Positions 7,882 to 16,975 of a DNA stretch of 64,000 nt are shown in pieces. Position 1 is the stretch's first letter. Each line of letters opens with the position of its first letter. This DNA comes from an uncultured Pelagibacteraceae bacterium (GTDB lineage Bacteria > Pseudomonadota > Alphaproteobacteria > Pelagibacterales > Pelagibacteraceae), in contig CACILM010000003.1 in NCBI GenBank assembly GCA_902587515.1, forward strand, positions 62,001-126,000. Direction: 5' to 3'. The notes under the pieces were generated by a model. The model searched no databases and was not told the origin of the DNA. It saw only the letters and a list, made by a program, of their open reading frames with translations. A program made the translations under genes and the position numbers.

Positions 7882-10326
7882 ATGAAATTTAAAAATTTAG
7901 AAATGACAGGTTTTAAATCTTTTTCTGAAAAGACAACTATTTTAATTGAAAAGGGTCTAACTGGTATAGTAGGTCCAAACGGTTGTGGTAAATCAAATAT
8001 TGTTGAGGCACTTAGATGGTGTATGGGTGAAAACTCTGCAAAAAGCATGAGGGGATCTGGAATGGAAGATGTAATTTTTTCAGGAACCTCGAATAGACCT
8101 TCAAAAAATATTTCTGAAGTTGCTTTACTACTAGATAATCAAGAAAAAAGCGGTCCAATTCAATACAAAGAGTTTGACGAAATATCGATAAAAAGAAAAA
8201 TAGAGAAAGATAAAGGTTCTAAATATTACATTAATGATAGAGAAGTAAGAGCAAGAGATGTACAGACTTTTTTTGCAGATCTTTCCACTGGTGCCCACTC
8301 CCCATCTCTAATCAGTCAAGGTAGAATAGGTCAGTTAGTAACGGCTAAACCAATTGAGAGAAAATCGATACTGGAGGAAGCGGCAGGTATTTCCGGAATC
8401 CATGCCAGAAGACAAGAGGCTGAAACAAGATTGAATGCAGCAGAAAATAATTTAAAAAGAGCAGATGAATTAAAGAGACAACAACAAAAACAATTAGATA
8501 GCCTAAAAAAACAAGCTGAGGAAGCAACTAGATATAAAGAAATATCTAGTCAAATAAAAAAAGTTGAAGCAGGTTTATACTTTTTAAAAATAAAGGACAT
8601 TGAAAAAGACAAAAAACAAATCCAAGAAAAATTGGGTGAGCTCGAAGACGAAATAAGTGCTATAAATATTGATTATAATCACAATAATACTTTATTAGAA
8701 GAGGAAAATAAAAAACTCTCTCCTTTAAGAGATAAAAAAATTGAAAGTGCTGCTACTCTGCAAAAATTGAATTTAAACATGTCAAATCTCGTAGAGGAAG
8801 AAGCGAGGGTAAAAACTTTGCAAGAGAAACTCGAAAAATCGATTAAAACAATAGAGTCTGACCTTGAAAGAGAAAAAAGTATTTCACTTGATGCGGATTT
8901 AAACAAAAAAAGAATATCTAAAGAAAAGGAAGATCTGCTTAATACTGAAAACAAATTACTAGATGTTGAAACAAAATCTTCGAAAGAACTCCAAATATCA
9001 AAACTAGAGCTAAGTAAATTGCAAGATCAACTGGACATAATGTTGGATCAAATCGAAGACGATATAGATAATGACAAAAAACTTTCAAAACAAACTTTTA
9101 AAAATTTGAAACAACTTGTTAAAAAAATTACTCTTTCACAAGAAGAGTATGCAGAAAAATATGGAAAAAATAAATCAATAGAAAGCGACTCAATTAAAAG
9201 AAAAGAAAGAATAAAAAATATTGATGTTGAGTTAGAAAATTGGGGAAATTTGAAAACTAATTCAGAAAAAATGATTTCTGAGCTAAATGATAGATCAAAT
9301 AAAATAAAATTAGAAATCAATGAAAACCAAAAAAATCCAGAAAGAATAGCTACTTCCAAAGGTCAAAACTTACAAAACTTAGAAAATATCAAAAAAAGAA
9401 ATGAAGAAATTGAAAGTGAATTAATCGAAGCTGAGAAAAAATATGGTTTAATAAATGAAAATTTAAGAGAAATACAACTAAAACTCACTAATCTAAAAGA
9501 AAACAAAGCTAGAAATGAGGCTACTATTGAAGGAATTGAAAATAGAAAAAGAGATCTGCTTTACTCAGTGAAAAACGAATTAAATATATCTAACGAGTCT
9601 TCAATTTTACCACAGTCCGATTTAGTTAATATCGAGATTGAAAATTTGCCTTCAATCGAAGAACAAACTGAAAAAATTGAAAAAACAAAAAAACTAAGAG
9701 ACTCTTTAGGGTCTGTAAACCTTAGAGCAGATGAGGAGACAAAAAAATATGAGGCAGAAATTAAAAAGATGGAGGATGATAGAGCAGATCTTTATTCAGC
9801 AATAGTAAAATTAAAATCAAGTATTGACGAATTAAATCAAAAAGGAAGAGAACGTTTATTAGAGGCTTACACAAAAGTAAATAGAAAGTTTAATGAAGTT
9901 TACACTAAATTGTTTAATGGTGGGACTGCAAAAATAGAATTAGTGGACTCTGATGATCCACTAGAAGCAGGTTTAGAAATGTTTGTTTCTCCTCCAGGCA
10001 AAAGACTTCAATCGATAACATTACTATCAGGAGGAGAACAGGCTCTTACTGCTTTATCATTAGTTTTTGCTGTCTTTCTAGTAAACCCATCCCCTATTTG
10101 TGTTTTAGATGAGGTTGATGCTCCATTAGATGATGCAAATGTTACAAGATTTTGTGGGCTATTAGATGATCTTACAAAAATTACTAATACAAAATTTATA
10201 ATAATTACTCATCATGCTTTAACTATGTCCAGGATGGATAGGTTATATGGTGTCACAATGGCTGAACAGGGGGTTAGCCAACTTGTCTCTGTTGATTTAC
10301 AAAGAGCTGAAGAGTTAGTAGCTTAA
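7882..10326 (+). CDS. smc: chromosome segregation ATPase SMC, short form
   Basis: SMC organises and segregates the chromosome. The N-terminal head holds Walker A (GPNGCGKSNI, residues 31-40). The C-terminal head holds the ABC signature LSGGEQALTALS (about 714) and Walker B CVLDEVDAPLDD (about 737). Between roughly residues 165 and 640 the sequence is almost continuous charged coiled coil. At 814 residues it is far shorter than the usual 1,100-1,200, and no glycine-rich globular hinge is apparent between the arms. Both heads look complete, so this is not a broken gene. ScpA and ScpB are not in the window. Confidence 0.93.
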   Translation: MKFKNLEMTGFKSFSEKTTILIEKGLTGIVGPNGCGKSNIVEALRWCMGENSAKSMRGSGMEDVIFSGTSNRPSKNISEVALLLDNQEKSGPIQYKEFDEISIKRKIEKDKGSKYYINDREVRARDVQTFFADLSTGAHSPSLISQGRIGQLVTAKPIERKSILEEAAGISGIHARRQEAETRLNAAENNLKRADELKRQQQKQLDSLKKQAEEATRYKEISSQIKKVEAGLYFLKIKDIEKDKKQIQEKLGELEDEISAINIDYNHNNTLLEEENKKLSPLRDKKIESAATLQKLNLNMSNLVEEEARVKTLQEKLEKSIKTIESDLEREKSISLDADLNKKRISKEKEDLLNTENKLLDVETKSSKELQISKLELSKLQDQLDIMLDQIEDDIDNDKKLSKQTFKNLKQLVKKITLSQEEYAEKYGKNKSIESDSIKRKERIKNIDVELENWGNLKTNSEKMISELNDRSNKIKLEINENQKNPERIATSKGQNLQNLENIKKRNEEIESELIEAEKKYGLINENLREIQLKLTNLKENKARNEATIEGIENRKRDLLYSVKNELNISNESSILPQSDLVNIEIENLPSIEEQTEKIEKTKKLRDSLGSVNLRADEETKKYEAEIKKMEDDRADLYSAIVKLKSSIDELNQKGRERLLEAYTKVNRKFNEVYTKLFNGGTAKIELVDSDDPLEAGLEMFVSPPGKRLQSITLLSGGEQALTALSLVFAVFLVNPSPICVLDEVDAPLDDANVTRFCGLLDDLTKITNTKFIIITHHALTMSRMDRLYGVTMAEQGVSQLVSVDLQRAEELVA

Positions 10327-10334
10327 AATAGGTT

Positions 10335-10619
10335 ATGACAATACCTGAAGATTTTAAAACTCGCCTAAAAATTGCAAAATCAAAAATAAAAAAGCAATTT
10401 AATGATGATAACGAAAAAAGAGGATCGTTTATGGGTAGTGCGTTTAAATTAGGCACAGAATTAGTTGCCGCGGTTACAGTTGGGACAATAATTGGGTTTA
10501 TTTTAGATACCTTGTTTGATACTAAACCTTGGTTAATAATAATTTTCTTTTTTTTGGGAGCTGCAGCAGGCATGTTAAATGTAATTCGAGCTGCTAACAG
10601 AATGCAAAAAGAAGACTAG
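10335..10619 (+). CDS. atpI: ATP synthase protein I (AtpI/AtpZ-like)
   Basis: A 94-residue inner-membrane protein with two transmembrane helices (about residues 31-55 and 58-80) joined by a short loop around DTKPW. Position directly before atpB and the GSAFKLGTELVAAVTVG helix identify it as the AtpI/AtpZ type, an accessory that helps assemble the c-ring or carries Mg/Ca. It is not a catalytic subunit. The start is eight bases after the smc stop. Confidence 0.88.
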   Translation: MTIPEDFKTRLKIAKSKIKKQFNDDNEKRGSFMGSAFKLGTELVAAVTVGTIIGFILDTLFDTKPWLIIIFFFLGAAAGMLNVIRAANRMQKED

Positions 10620-10628
10620 AAAGTTGAT

Positions 10629-11363
10629 ATGGCAAGTAACCCAATGCAACAATTCACAGTCCATAAAATTGGACCTGAGATTAAAATAGCTGGAATAGAT
10701 TTGTCTTTCACAAATGCTAGTTTATTCATGGTGATAAGCGCAGGCGTTATAATTTTATTTCTATTTTTAGGATCTAAAGAAAAAAAAATTATCCCTAATA
10801 AATTACAATTAATTACTGAGATGTTTTATACATTTGTAGCAAAAATGATTAGTGATACCGCTGGATCAAAGGCTAAGCCTTATTTTCCGTTTATATTCAG
10901 TTTATTTATGTTTGTCTTGTTTTGTAATATGGTTGGAATGCTTCCATATTCTTTTACGGTCACAAGTCATATAATTGTAACTTTAATTATGGCTTTATTT
11001 ATATTCATCGCTGTGACAATAATTGGTTTTATAAAGCATGGTTTTAAATATTTGAGCATATTTGTACCAAGCGGTGTTCCAGCTGTGCTTTTGCCTCTAA
11101 TTACAATTATAGAAATTATTTCGTATCTTAGTAGACCGGTGAGTTTATCAGTAAGATTGTTTGCAAATATGATGGCAGGTCATACAATGTTAAAAGTTTT
11201 TGGGGGTTTTGTTGTAAGTTTAGGAATATTAGGTGGGTGGTTACCGCTTAGTTTTTCAGTAGCGCTAACAGGCTTAGAAATTCTTGTGGCTTTTCTACAA
11301 GCATATGTTTTTGCAATATTAACCTGCATCTATTTGAATGATGCATTGAATTTACACCATTAA
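10629..11363 (+). CDS. atpB: ATP synthase F0 subunit a
   Basis: Subunit a forms the two proton half-channels of F0. The 244-residue protein is strongly hydrophobic with five to six helices. It contains the essential arginine in SLSVRLFANMMAGHT and the conserved C-terminal LEILVAFLQAYVFAILTCIYL helix. It follows atpI by nine bases and precedes atpE by fourteen. The F1 genes are not in the window, as is usual in Alphaproteobacteria, where F0 and F1 form separate operons. Confidence 0.97.
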   Translation: MASNPMQQFTVHKIGPEIKIAGIDLSFTNASLFMVISAGVIILFLFLGSKEKKIIPNKLQLITEMFYTFVAKMISDTAGSKAKPYFPFIFSLFMFVLFCNMVGMLPYSFTVTSHIIVTLIMALFIFIAVTIIGFIKHGFKYLSIFVPSGVPAVLLPLITIIEIISYLSRPVSLSVRLFANMMAGHTMLKVFGGFVVSLGILGGWLPLSFSVALTGLEILVAFLQAYVFAILTCIYLNDALNLHH

Positions 11364-11366
11364 AAA

Positions 11367-11373
11367 AAGGAGG
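11367..11373 (+). promoter_or_regulatory. strong Shine-Dalgarno site of atpE
   Basis: AAGGAGG lies five bases before the atpE ATG at 11378. It is a near-perfect anti-16S match and much stronger than most start regions in this window. Higher translation of subunit c fits the 10-15 copies needed per F0. Confidence 0.8.
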
Positions 11374-11377
11374 AAAA

Positions 11378-11605
11378 ATGGAGTTAGAAGCGGCAAAAAT
11401 GATTGGAGCAGGTCTTGCTGCAATCGCATTGGCTGGAGCTGGTGTAGGTATCGGAATTATATTCGGTAACTACCTATCTGGAGCAATGAGAAATCCATCT
11501 GCAGCACAAAAACAATTCCCTAACTTATTGTTGGGATTTGCTTTAGCAGAAGCTACTGGATTGTTTGGACTTGTAGTGGCTTTAATTATTTTATTTGCAT
11601 TTTAG
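11378..11605 (+). CDS. atpE: ATP synthase F0 subunit c
   Basis: Subunit c forms the rotating proton-translocating ring. The 75-residue protein is a helical hairpin: a glycine- and alanine-rich first helix (LAAIALAGAGVGIGIIFG), the polar loop with RNPSA, and a second helix with the proton-carrying glutamate in LLGFALAEATGLF. The residues are those of a proton, not sodium, ring as far as can be judged by eye. It is preceded by a strong ribosome binding site. Confidence 0.97.
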   Translation: MELEAAKMIGAGLAAIALAGAGVGIGIIFGNYLSGAMRNPSAAQKQFPNLLLGFALAEATGLFGLVVALIILFAF

Positions 11606-11615
11606 TAAATTAAAT

Positions 11616-12191
11616 ATGAAAAGTTTTCTTAGTTTAATAATAGCGATTATAGCTATGAATATTGATTTGTTTGCAGCTGAGGCTGGAATGCCTCAGCTAG
11701 ATCCGACGTATTGGGCATCTCAAGCATTTTGGTTGATATTAGTTTTTACAATTCTTTATATTTCAATATCAAAGTTCTACTTACCAAAGATTAAAAATAA
11801 TTTAGATGATAGAGAAAATAAAATTAAAGAGGATCTAGAAAACGCAGATAAATTCAAAAAACAGTCCGAAGCGAAAGCAAAAGAATATAGTTTTATTTTG
11901 GAGAAAGCTAAAAAAGAAGTTTTGAAGATACATTTTGAGTCTAAAAGTATTTTAGATAAAGATATTCAATCAAAAAAGGATTCAATGGAAAAAGAAATAG
12001 AGAAAGAAATTTTAAAAGCAAAAAAAGAAATTTTAGAGCTTAAAAAAAATTCTATATCCTCTATTCAGAGTATTTCAGAAAGCATCGTATCTAATATTAT
12101 TGAAAATATCTCAGGCGATAAACTTAATGAAAGTAGCATCAAAGCAACAGTTGATGATATTTCCAAAAAAAATATTAATAAATACTTATGA
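11616..12191 (+). CDS. atpF': ATP synthase F0 subunit b'
   Basis: Subunit b' pairs with b to make the peripheral stalk in Alphaproteobacteria and photosynthetic organisms. The 191-residue protein has a cleavable-looking or first hydrophobic segment (residues 1-18), the segment MPQLDPTYWASQAFWLILVF leading into the membrane helix, then a long charged helix. The reading frame stays open upstream to 11595 inside atpE, but the ATG at 11616 gives the expected N-terminus and avoids overlap. The 3' end overlaps atpF by four bases. Confidence 0.92.
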   Translation: MKSFLSLIIAIIAMNIDLFAAEAGMPQLDPTYWASQAFWLILVFTILYISISKFYLPKIKNNLDDRENKIKEDLENADKFKKQSEAKAKEYSFILEKAKKEVLKIHFESKSILDKDIQSKKDSMEKEIEKEILKAKKEILELKKNSISSIQSISESIVSNIIENISGDKLNESSIKATVDDISKKNINKYL

Positions 12192-12685
12192 CAATAGATG
12201 CAACTTTTTGGGTAACTGTTTCTTTCTTCATTTTTTTGGGAATACTAATATATTTCAAGATACCTCAAAAAATTAAAGAAACACTTGATCAAAATATTTT
12301 AAACATTAAGAATCAAATTAACGAGGCTGAAAAACTGAAGGAAGATGCAAAGAACATTTTAACTGAACATGAAAAAAAGATCAGTAATTCGAAAAATGAA
12401 GTAAAAGAGATGATAGATAAAGCTAGCGAGGAGGCAGAAAAAAATATCATAAGAGTCAATAACGAGTTTCATAATTTGATGGAAAATAGGAAAAAAAATG
12501 CTGAAGAGAGAATTAGACAACTTAAAAATCAGGCTGAAAAGGATATTAAAAATGCTTCAGTTAAAATAGCTATAGAGTCCGTGGAAAAATTGATTAAAAA
12601 CTCACTTGATAAAAGCAAATTAGATAAAATTTATAGCTCTAGCATCGAAGAAACAAAATTAGCACTTAAGAAGAAATCTAGTTAG
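12188..12685 (+). CDS. atpF: ATP synthase F0 subunit b
   Basis: A 165-residue peripheral stalk subunit: one N-terminal membrane helix (residues 3-23, DATFWVTVSFFIFLGILIYF) followed by a charged coiled coil of the usual length. It overlaps atpF' by four bases. Its stop is only 16 bases before the start of crtI, with no visible terminator or promoter between, so the retinal-pathway genes probably share the F0 transcript. Confidence 0.94.
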   Translation: MTIDATFWVTVSFFIFLGILIYFKIPQKIKETLDQNILNIKNQINEAEKLKEDAKNILTEHEKKISNSKNEVKEMIDKASEEAEKNIIRVNNEFHNLMENRKKNAEERIRQLKNQAEKDIKNASVKIAIESVEKLIKNSLDKSKLDKIYSSSIEETKLALKKKSS

Positions 12686-12701
12686 AATAGGCCATAAAAT
12701 T

Positions 12702-14168
12702 ATGGCAAAAAAAACAATTATTATTGGTTCAGGTTTTGGAGGTCTAGCTGCCGCACTCAGATTAAAAGCCAAAGGTCATAAAGTTACTTTAGTAGAAAAA
12801 CATCCTGATCTAGGTGGTCGAGCAAGAGTTTTTAAAAAAGATCAATTTATTTATGATGGCGGTCCAACAGTAATAACTGCTCCACATTTATTTGAAGAAT
12901 TATTTTCACTATTTAATAAAAATATTTCTGACTACGTAGAAATAGTACCTTTAGATCTGTGGTACAGATTTGTATTCAGTAATGGTGATACATTCGACTA
13001 CAATGGTGATGATAAATCTATGGAGCAACAAGTAAAAAAATTTAATCCTTCTGATTATGAGGGATATAAAAATTTAGTAAATTTTACTGAAAAAATCTTT
13101 GATAAAGGTTTTACAGATTTATCTGACAAACCCTTTAATAATTTGAGCTTTATGATGAAACAGATTCCATCTTTGCTAAAATTAAAAAGTTATAAGTCTG
13201 TTTACAGTTTAGTTTCAAACTACATATCTAATGAAAAATTAAGAAGAGTATTTAGTATGCATCCTCTTTTAGTAGGTGGCAATCCTTTCAGCACTACTTC
13301 AATATATACATTGATTTTATTTTTAGAAAAAAAATGGGGTATTCACTACTCAATGGGAGGAACAGGAAGTGTTGTTAAAGCTCTAGAAAAACTAATGATT
13401 GAAGAAAATATCAAAATCATTAAAAATGCTGAAGTTACCGAAATACTTACAGAAAACAAAAAGATTAAAGGTGTTAAAATTAATAATTCAAAAATAATTA
13501 ATAGCGACTATGTAATTTGTAACTCTGATCCGCCAAATGTTTACAATAATTTGATAAAATCTAAGGAGGATTATAATTTCTTATTTAAACAAAAAATGAG
13601 AAGAATGGATTATTCAATGGGTTTATTTGTTTATTATTTTGGATCTAAAAAAAAATATAAAGATGTTGCACATCACACAATTTTTTTTGGAGAAGCTTAT
13701 GAAAAGCACCTAGATAAGATCTTTGAAAAAAAAATTCTTTCTGAAGATATAAGCTATTATTTACATCGGCCATCTGCAACAGATCCTAATATGGCTCCAG
13801 AAGGCCAAGATGCTTTTTATGTATTAGTTCCAGTCCCAAATAATTTGTCTAAAGTTAATTGGATATCAGAAGGGGATAAATTTAAAAATTTAGTTTTAGA
13901 TAAAATGGATAAAACTGTTTTACCTGGTATTAAAGAGTATGTGGTAAGTGATTTTTATTTAACACCTGATTACTTTGAAATAGATCTAGCAACTCTTTAT
14001 GGATCTGGATTTTCAATTCAACCAAAATTCTCTCAGTCAGCTTACTTTAGATTTCATAATCAATCTGAAATATATAAAAATTTATACTTTGTTGGTGCAG
14101 GAACACATCCAGGCGCTGGTATGCCCGGTGTTCTTTCATCGGCAAAAGTTTTGGACAAATTATTTTAA
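12702..14168 (+). CDS. crtI: phytoene desaturase CrtI
   Basis: CrtI introduces double bonds into phytoene to give lycopene. The 488-residue protein starts with the FAD fold IIIGSGFGGLAAALRLKAKG, followed by the GGRARVF flavin contact. It ends with the bacterial-type desaturase motif LYFVGAGTHPGAGMPGVLSS. It is the first gene of a crtI-crtB-crtY-blh set whose product is retinal. A GGPP synthase (crtE) is not in the window and must be encoded elsewhere. The stop overlaps the crtB start. Confidence 0.95.
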   Translation: MAKKTIIIGSGFGGLAAALRLKAKGHKVTLVEKHPDLGGRARVFKKDQFIYDGGPTVITAPHLFEELFSLFNKNISDYVEIVPLDLWYRFVFSNGDTFDYNGDDKSMEQQVKKFNPSDYEGYKNLVNFTEKIFDKGFTDLSDKPFNNLSFMMKQIPSLLKLKSYKSVYSLVSNYISNEKLRRVFSMHPLLVGGNPFSTTSIYTLILFLEKKWGIHYSMGGTGSVVKALEKLMIEENIKIIKNAEVTEILTENKKIKGVKINNSKIINSDYVICNSDPPNVYNNLIKSKEDYNFLFKQKMRRMDYSMGLFVYYFGSKKKYKDVAHHTIFFGEAYEKHLDKIFEKKILSEDISYYLHRPSATDPNMAPEGQDAFYVLVPVPNNLSKVNWISEGDKFKNLVLDKMDKTVLPGIKEYVVSDFYLTPDYFEIDLATLYGSGFSIQPKFSQSAYFRFHNQSEIYKNLYFVGAGTHPGAGMPGVLSSAKVLDKLF

Positions 14169-15016
14169 TGAAAAGTAATTTATTAAAAAAACATGCAAAA
14201 TCTTTTTATTGGGCAAGTTATTTTCTTTCGAGTAATACGTTAGATAAATGTTCATCTTTATATAATTTCTGTAGAACATTAGATGATATAGTTGATGCTG
14301 ATAATAATCTAATTGTAAAGAAAGGAATTTTCTCAAAATTTAAAAAAGATTTTGAGGATAAAAATCTAGATAATCAAATTATAAGAGATATGTGGTCAGT
14401 TATTGATAGTGAAAATATTTCTAAACAAATAATAACAGATTTATTTAATGGAGTTGAAACAGACTTAAAGGAGAAAGTAGTGTTTAATTCAAAAAAAGAA
14501 TTACTTGTTTACTCTTATAGAGTAGCGGGAACAGTCGGATTAATGATGTCAAAAATAATGAAAGTAAAAAATAAAGAAGCTCTGAAAGGAGCGATTGATT
14601 TAGGGATAGCCATGCAACTTACTAATATTGCTAGAGACGTTTGTGAAGATAAAGCGCGTAATAGACAATATGTTAAACACGATTTTTCATCTATTCGAGC
14701 TATTATAAATGAGTCTCAAACATTTTACGAAAAATCATTTACATCTATTAGCAGTATACCAGTTAGATCTAGATTTTCAGTCATTGTCGCAAGACGAGTT
14801 TATAGAAAAATAGGTGACTACATTCTCAAACAAAAAAATATAGATAATTATAATAAAGCTGGCAAAATCTATGTTCCTATTTTCGAAAAAGTAATACAGA
14901 CCTTTTTATCTATTATTGACTTCATTAAATTATTATTCATTAAAAATTTAAATTACGACAATCAATTAAATCATAATATTTTAGAACAAGAGGTTAATTT
15001 GAATGAAAGAATTTGA
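14168..15016 (+). CDS. crtB: phytoene synthase CrtB
   Basis: CrtB condenses two geranylgeranyl diphosphates into phytoene. The 282-residue protein has the two aspartate-rich substrate motifs: DDIVD near residue 39 (FCRTLDDIVDA) and DVCED near residue 157 (TNIARDVCEDKARN). SFYWASYFL near the N-terminus is also typical of squalene/phytoene synthases. It shares a base with crtI and overlaps crtY by 14 bases, which implies translational coupling. Confidence 0.95.
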   Translation: MKSNLLKKHAKSFYWASYFLSSNTLDKCSSLYNFCRTLDDIVDADNNLIVKKGIFSKFKKDFEDKNLDNQIIRDMWSVIDSENISKQIITDLFNGVETDLKEKVVFNSKKELLVYSYRVAGTVGLMMSKIMKVKNKEALKGAIDLGIAMQLTNIARDVCEDKARNRQYVKHDFSSIRAIINESQTFYEKSFTSISSIPVRSRFSVIVARRVYRKIGDYILKQKNIDNYNKAGKIYVPIFEKVIQTFLSIIDFIKLLFIKNLNYDNQLNHNILEQEVNLNERI

Positions 15017-16070
15017 TTATATTATTATTGGAGGTGGTTGCGCGGGTTTATCTTTGGCCTATGAGCTTGAAATAAATGATAAGTTAAAAAAGAAAACTTT
15101 AGCAATAATTGAAACCCGTGAAGAGTATAAGAGAGACAAAACTTGGTCGTTCTGGAAAGTATTTGATCATAATTTTGAAGATTGTGTAATTAAAAGTTGG
15201 AGTAATTTTTCAATTAATACTGCTGAAAACTCTAATGAGTTAACAAATAAAAAATTTCCTTACCAAAGTATCGATAGTGGAAAATTTTATAAAAAGATAA
15301 ATTCTAAACTCTCCGAAAACTCAAATATTAGTTTTTTCAGAAATTTAAACGAGGTCAATTCAGAAAATTCAATAATTTTTAATAGTATTTTTGAAAAAGG
15401 AATTAATAAATCTGAGTTATGGCAACACTTTCAAGGAGTCGAGATAGAGACACCTAAGAACATTTTTGACGAGGAAATAATTAACTTAATGGATTTTAAT
15501 TGTGATCAGAGAAAAGATGTTCATTTTTTCTACACATTGCCATTCAGCAAAAATAAAGCTTTGATTGAAACTACTTGGTTATCAGATTTAGAGGATCAGA
15601 GTCTCAGAGATTATGACCTTCAGTTAGAAAACTATATTGAAAATAATCTAGGTATTAAAGACTATAAAATAAATTTTACTGAAAAGGGAGCTATACCACT
15701 CTTTTCTCCATCATTAACAAATAATAATAATATAATTAATATTGGATCAGCTGGAGGGATGACTCGATTAAGCACAGGTTACACTTTTTTGAACATTCAA
15801 GAACATAGTCGTTATATTGTAAAAAATATTAACAATATAAATAGAGCAAAAAAATTCTCCATAGGAAAAAAATATCAATTTTTAGATAAAGTATTTTTAA
15901 GAGTATTAGAAAAACATCCGGAAAAAATGCCTAAAATTTTTTTTAATATGTTTAAAACTTCATCAAATACAATTATAAAATTTTTATCAAATAAAAGTAA
16001 TATTATTGAGGACATAAATATTATTAGCAAAATGCCAAAATTAATTTTTTTAAAAGCATTGTTTAATTAA
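15003..16070 (+). CDS. crtY: lycopene beta-cyclase CrtY
   Basis: CrtY cyclises both ends of lycopene to give beta-carotene. The 355-residue protein carries an N-terminal dinucleotide-binding motif IIIGGGCAGLSLAYEL, the DKTWSFW segment seen in bacterial CrtY proteins near residue 42, and the IGSAGGMTRLSTGYTF block near residue 247. Length is slightly below the usual 380. It overlaps crtB by 14 bases and shares its last base with blh. Confidence 0.93.
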   Translation: MKEFDYIIIGGGCAGLSLAYELEINDKLKKKTLAIIETREEYKRDKTWSFWKVFDHNFEDCVIKSWSNFSINTAENSNELTNKKFPYQSIDSGKFYKKINSKLSENSNISFFRNLNEVNSENSIIFNSIFEKGINKSELWQHFQGVEIETPKNIFDEEIINLMDFNCDQRKDVHFFYTLPFSKNKALIETTWLSDLEDQSLRDYDLQLENYIENNLGIKDYKINFTEKGAIPLFSPSLTNNNNIINIGSAGGMTRLSTGYTFLNIQEHSRYIVKNINNINRAKKFSIGKKYQFLDKVFLRVLEKHPEKMPKIFFNMFKTSSNTIIKFLSNKSNIIEDINIISKMPKLIFLKALFN

Positions 16071-16975
16071 TGGAAAATATTAACTTTAAGCACTCAATTA
16101 TATTTTTTAATTTTTGTATTTTGATAAGCCCTCTTTATCTAATGCTCAATTTTGAACCAGTTATATTTTGCTTGTTTTTAATTTTAATTTTGGGAGTTTC
16201 TCACGGTGCATTAGATAATATCAAAGGAAAAAAGCTTTTGAAATTATTTGGGTACAAACAAACTGTATCCTTTTATATTGCCTACGTATTAATTTCATCA
16301 TTAATAATTATATTTTGGTTGATATTTCCAAACACAATTTTATTACTATTTTTGATTGTGGCTGCCTATCATTTTGGAAAAGAAGATACAGTATTTTTTT
16401 TTAAAAAAAAGTTTTTCATATCTGAGTGTTTATTTTTCTTAAAAGGATCAACAGTAATTATGGCTCCATTATTATTGAAGAGAGAAGAAACTAATGAAAT
16501 ATTTAGAATTCTAAATTTCAATGTTTTTGAAGCAAAGTTTTTTAGTAATGAATTTTTAATTGGTATGTTATGCCTTGGTTTTTTATCATCTATGTATATT
16601 TCAAAAAAAGAAAGCACAAATCTAAAAGGTGTCATGATCATGGACTTCTTTTCTTTAATCATACTAAATCTTTTTTTGTCACCTATTTTAGCTTTCACTC
16701 TTTATTTTTGTTTTCTTCACTCAATTAGGCATTCGATTACTCTTATCTTTGAGTTGGATAGATCTTTCGAGCCAGGACTTAAAAAATTTATAATTAAAGC
16801 TATACCGCTAACTTTTGTAACTGCAGTAATATTTTTATTTGCAATATATTTTTTAAATAATTTTTATAAGATTGATGAGGCTATTTATAAGGTAATATTT
16901 ATTGGTTTGGCGTCACTTACTTTTCCGCATATATTGTTAGAATATATTTTAGAAAAAAATGAAAAAAGAACTTAA
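16070..16975 (+). CDS. blh: beta-carotene 15,15'-dioxygenase (Brp/Blh family)
   Basis: Blh cleaves beta-carotene into two retinal molecules, the chromophore of proteorhodopsin. The 301-residue protein is an integral membrane enzyme with about eight hydrophobic segments. It has the iron-ligand-type histidines of the family: GVSHGALDN near residue 45, AAYHFGKED near 100, FLHSIRHS near 220 and FPHILLE near 287. No opsin gene was found in the window, so the user of the retinal must be elsewhere. It overlaps ispH by 17 bases. Confidence 0.93.
   Translation: MENINFKHSIIFFNFCILISPLYLMLNFEPVIFCLFLILILGVSHGALDNIKGKKLLKLFGYKQTVSFYIAYVLISSLIIIFWLIFPNTILLLFLIVAAYHFGKEDTVFFFKKKFFISECLFFLKGSTVIMAPLLLKREETNEIFRILNFNVFEAKFFSNEFLIGMLCLGFLSSMYISKKESTNLKGVMIMDFFSLIILNLFLSPILAFTLYFCFLHSIRHSITLIFELDRSFEPGLKKFIIKAIPLTFVTAVIFLFAIYFLNNFYKIDEAIYKVIFIGLASLTFPHILLEYILEKNEKRT

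Noticed and set aside
12702-16975. Recent horizontal acquisition of the crt/blh cassette
   Set aside because: Base composition and tight overlaps match the neighbours, and no mobile element or repeat flanks the block. An old gain cannot be excluded.
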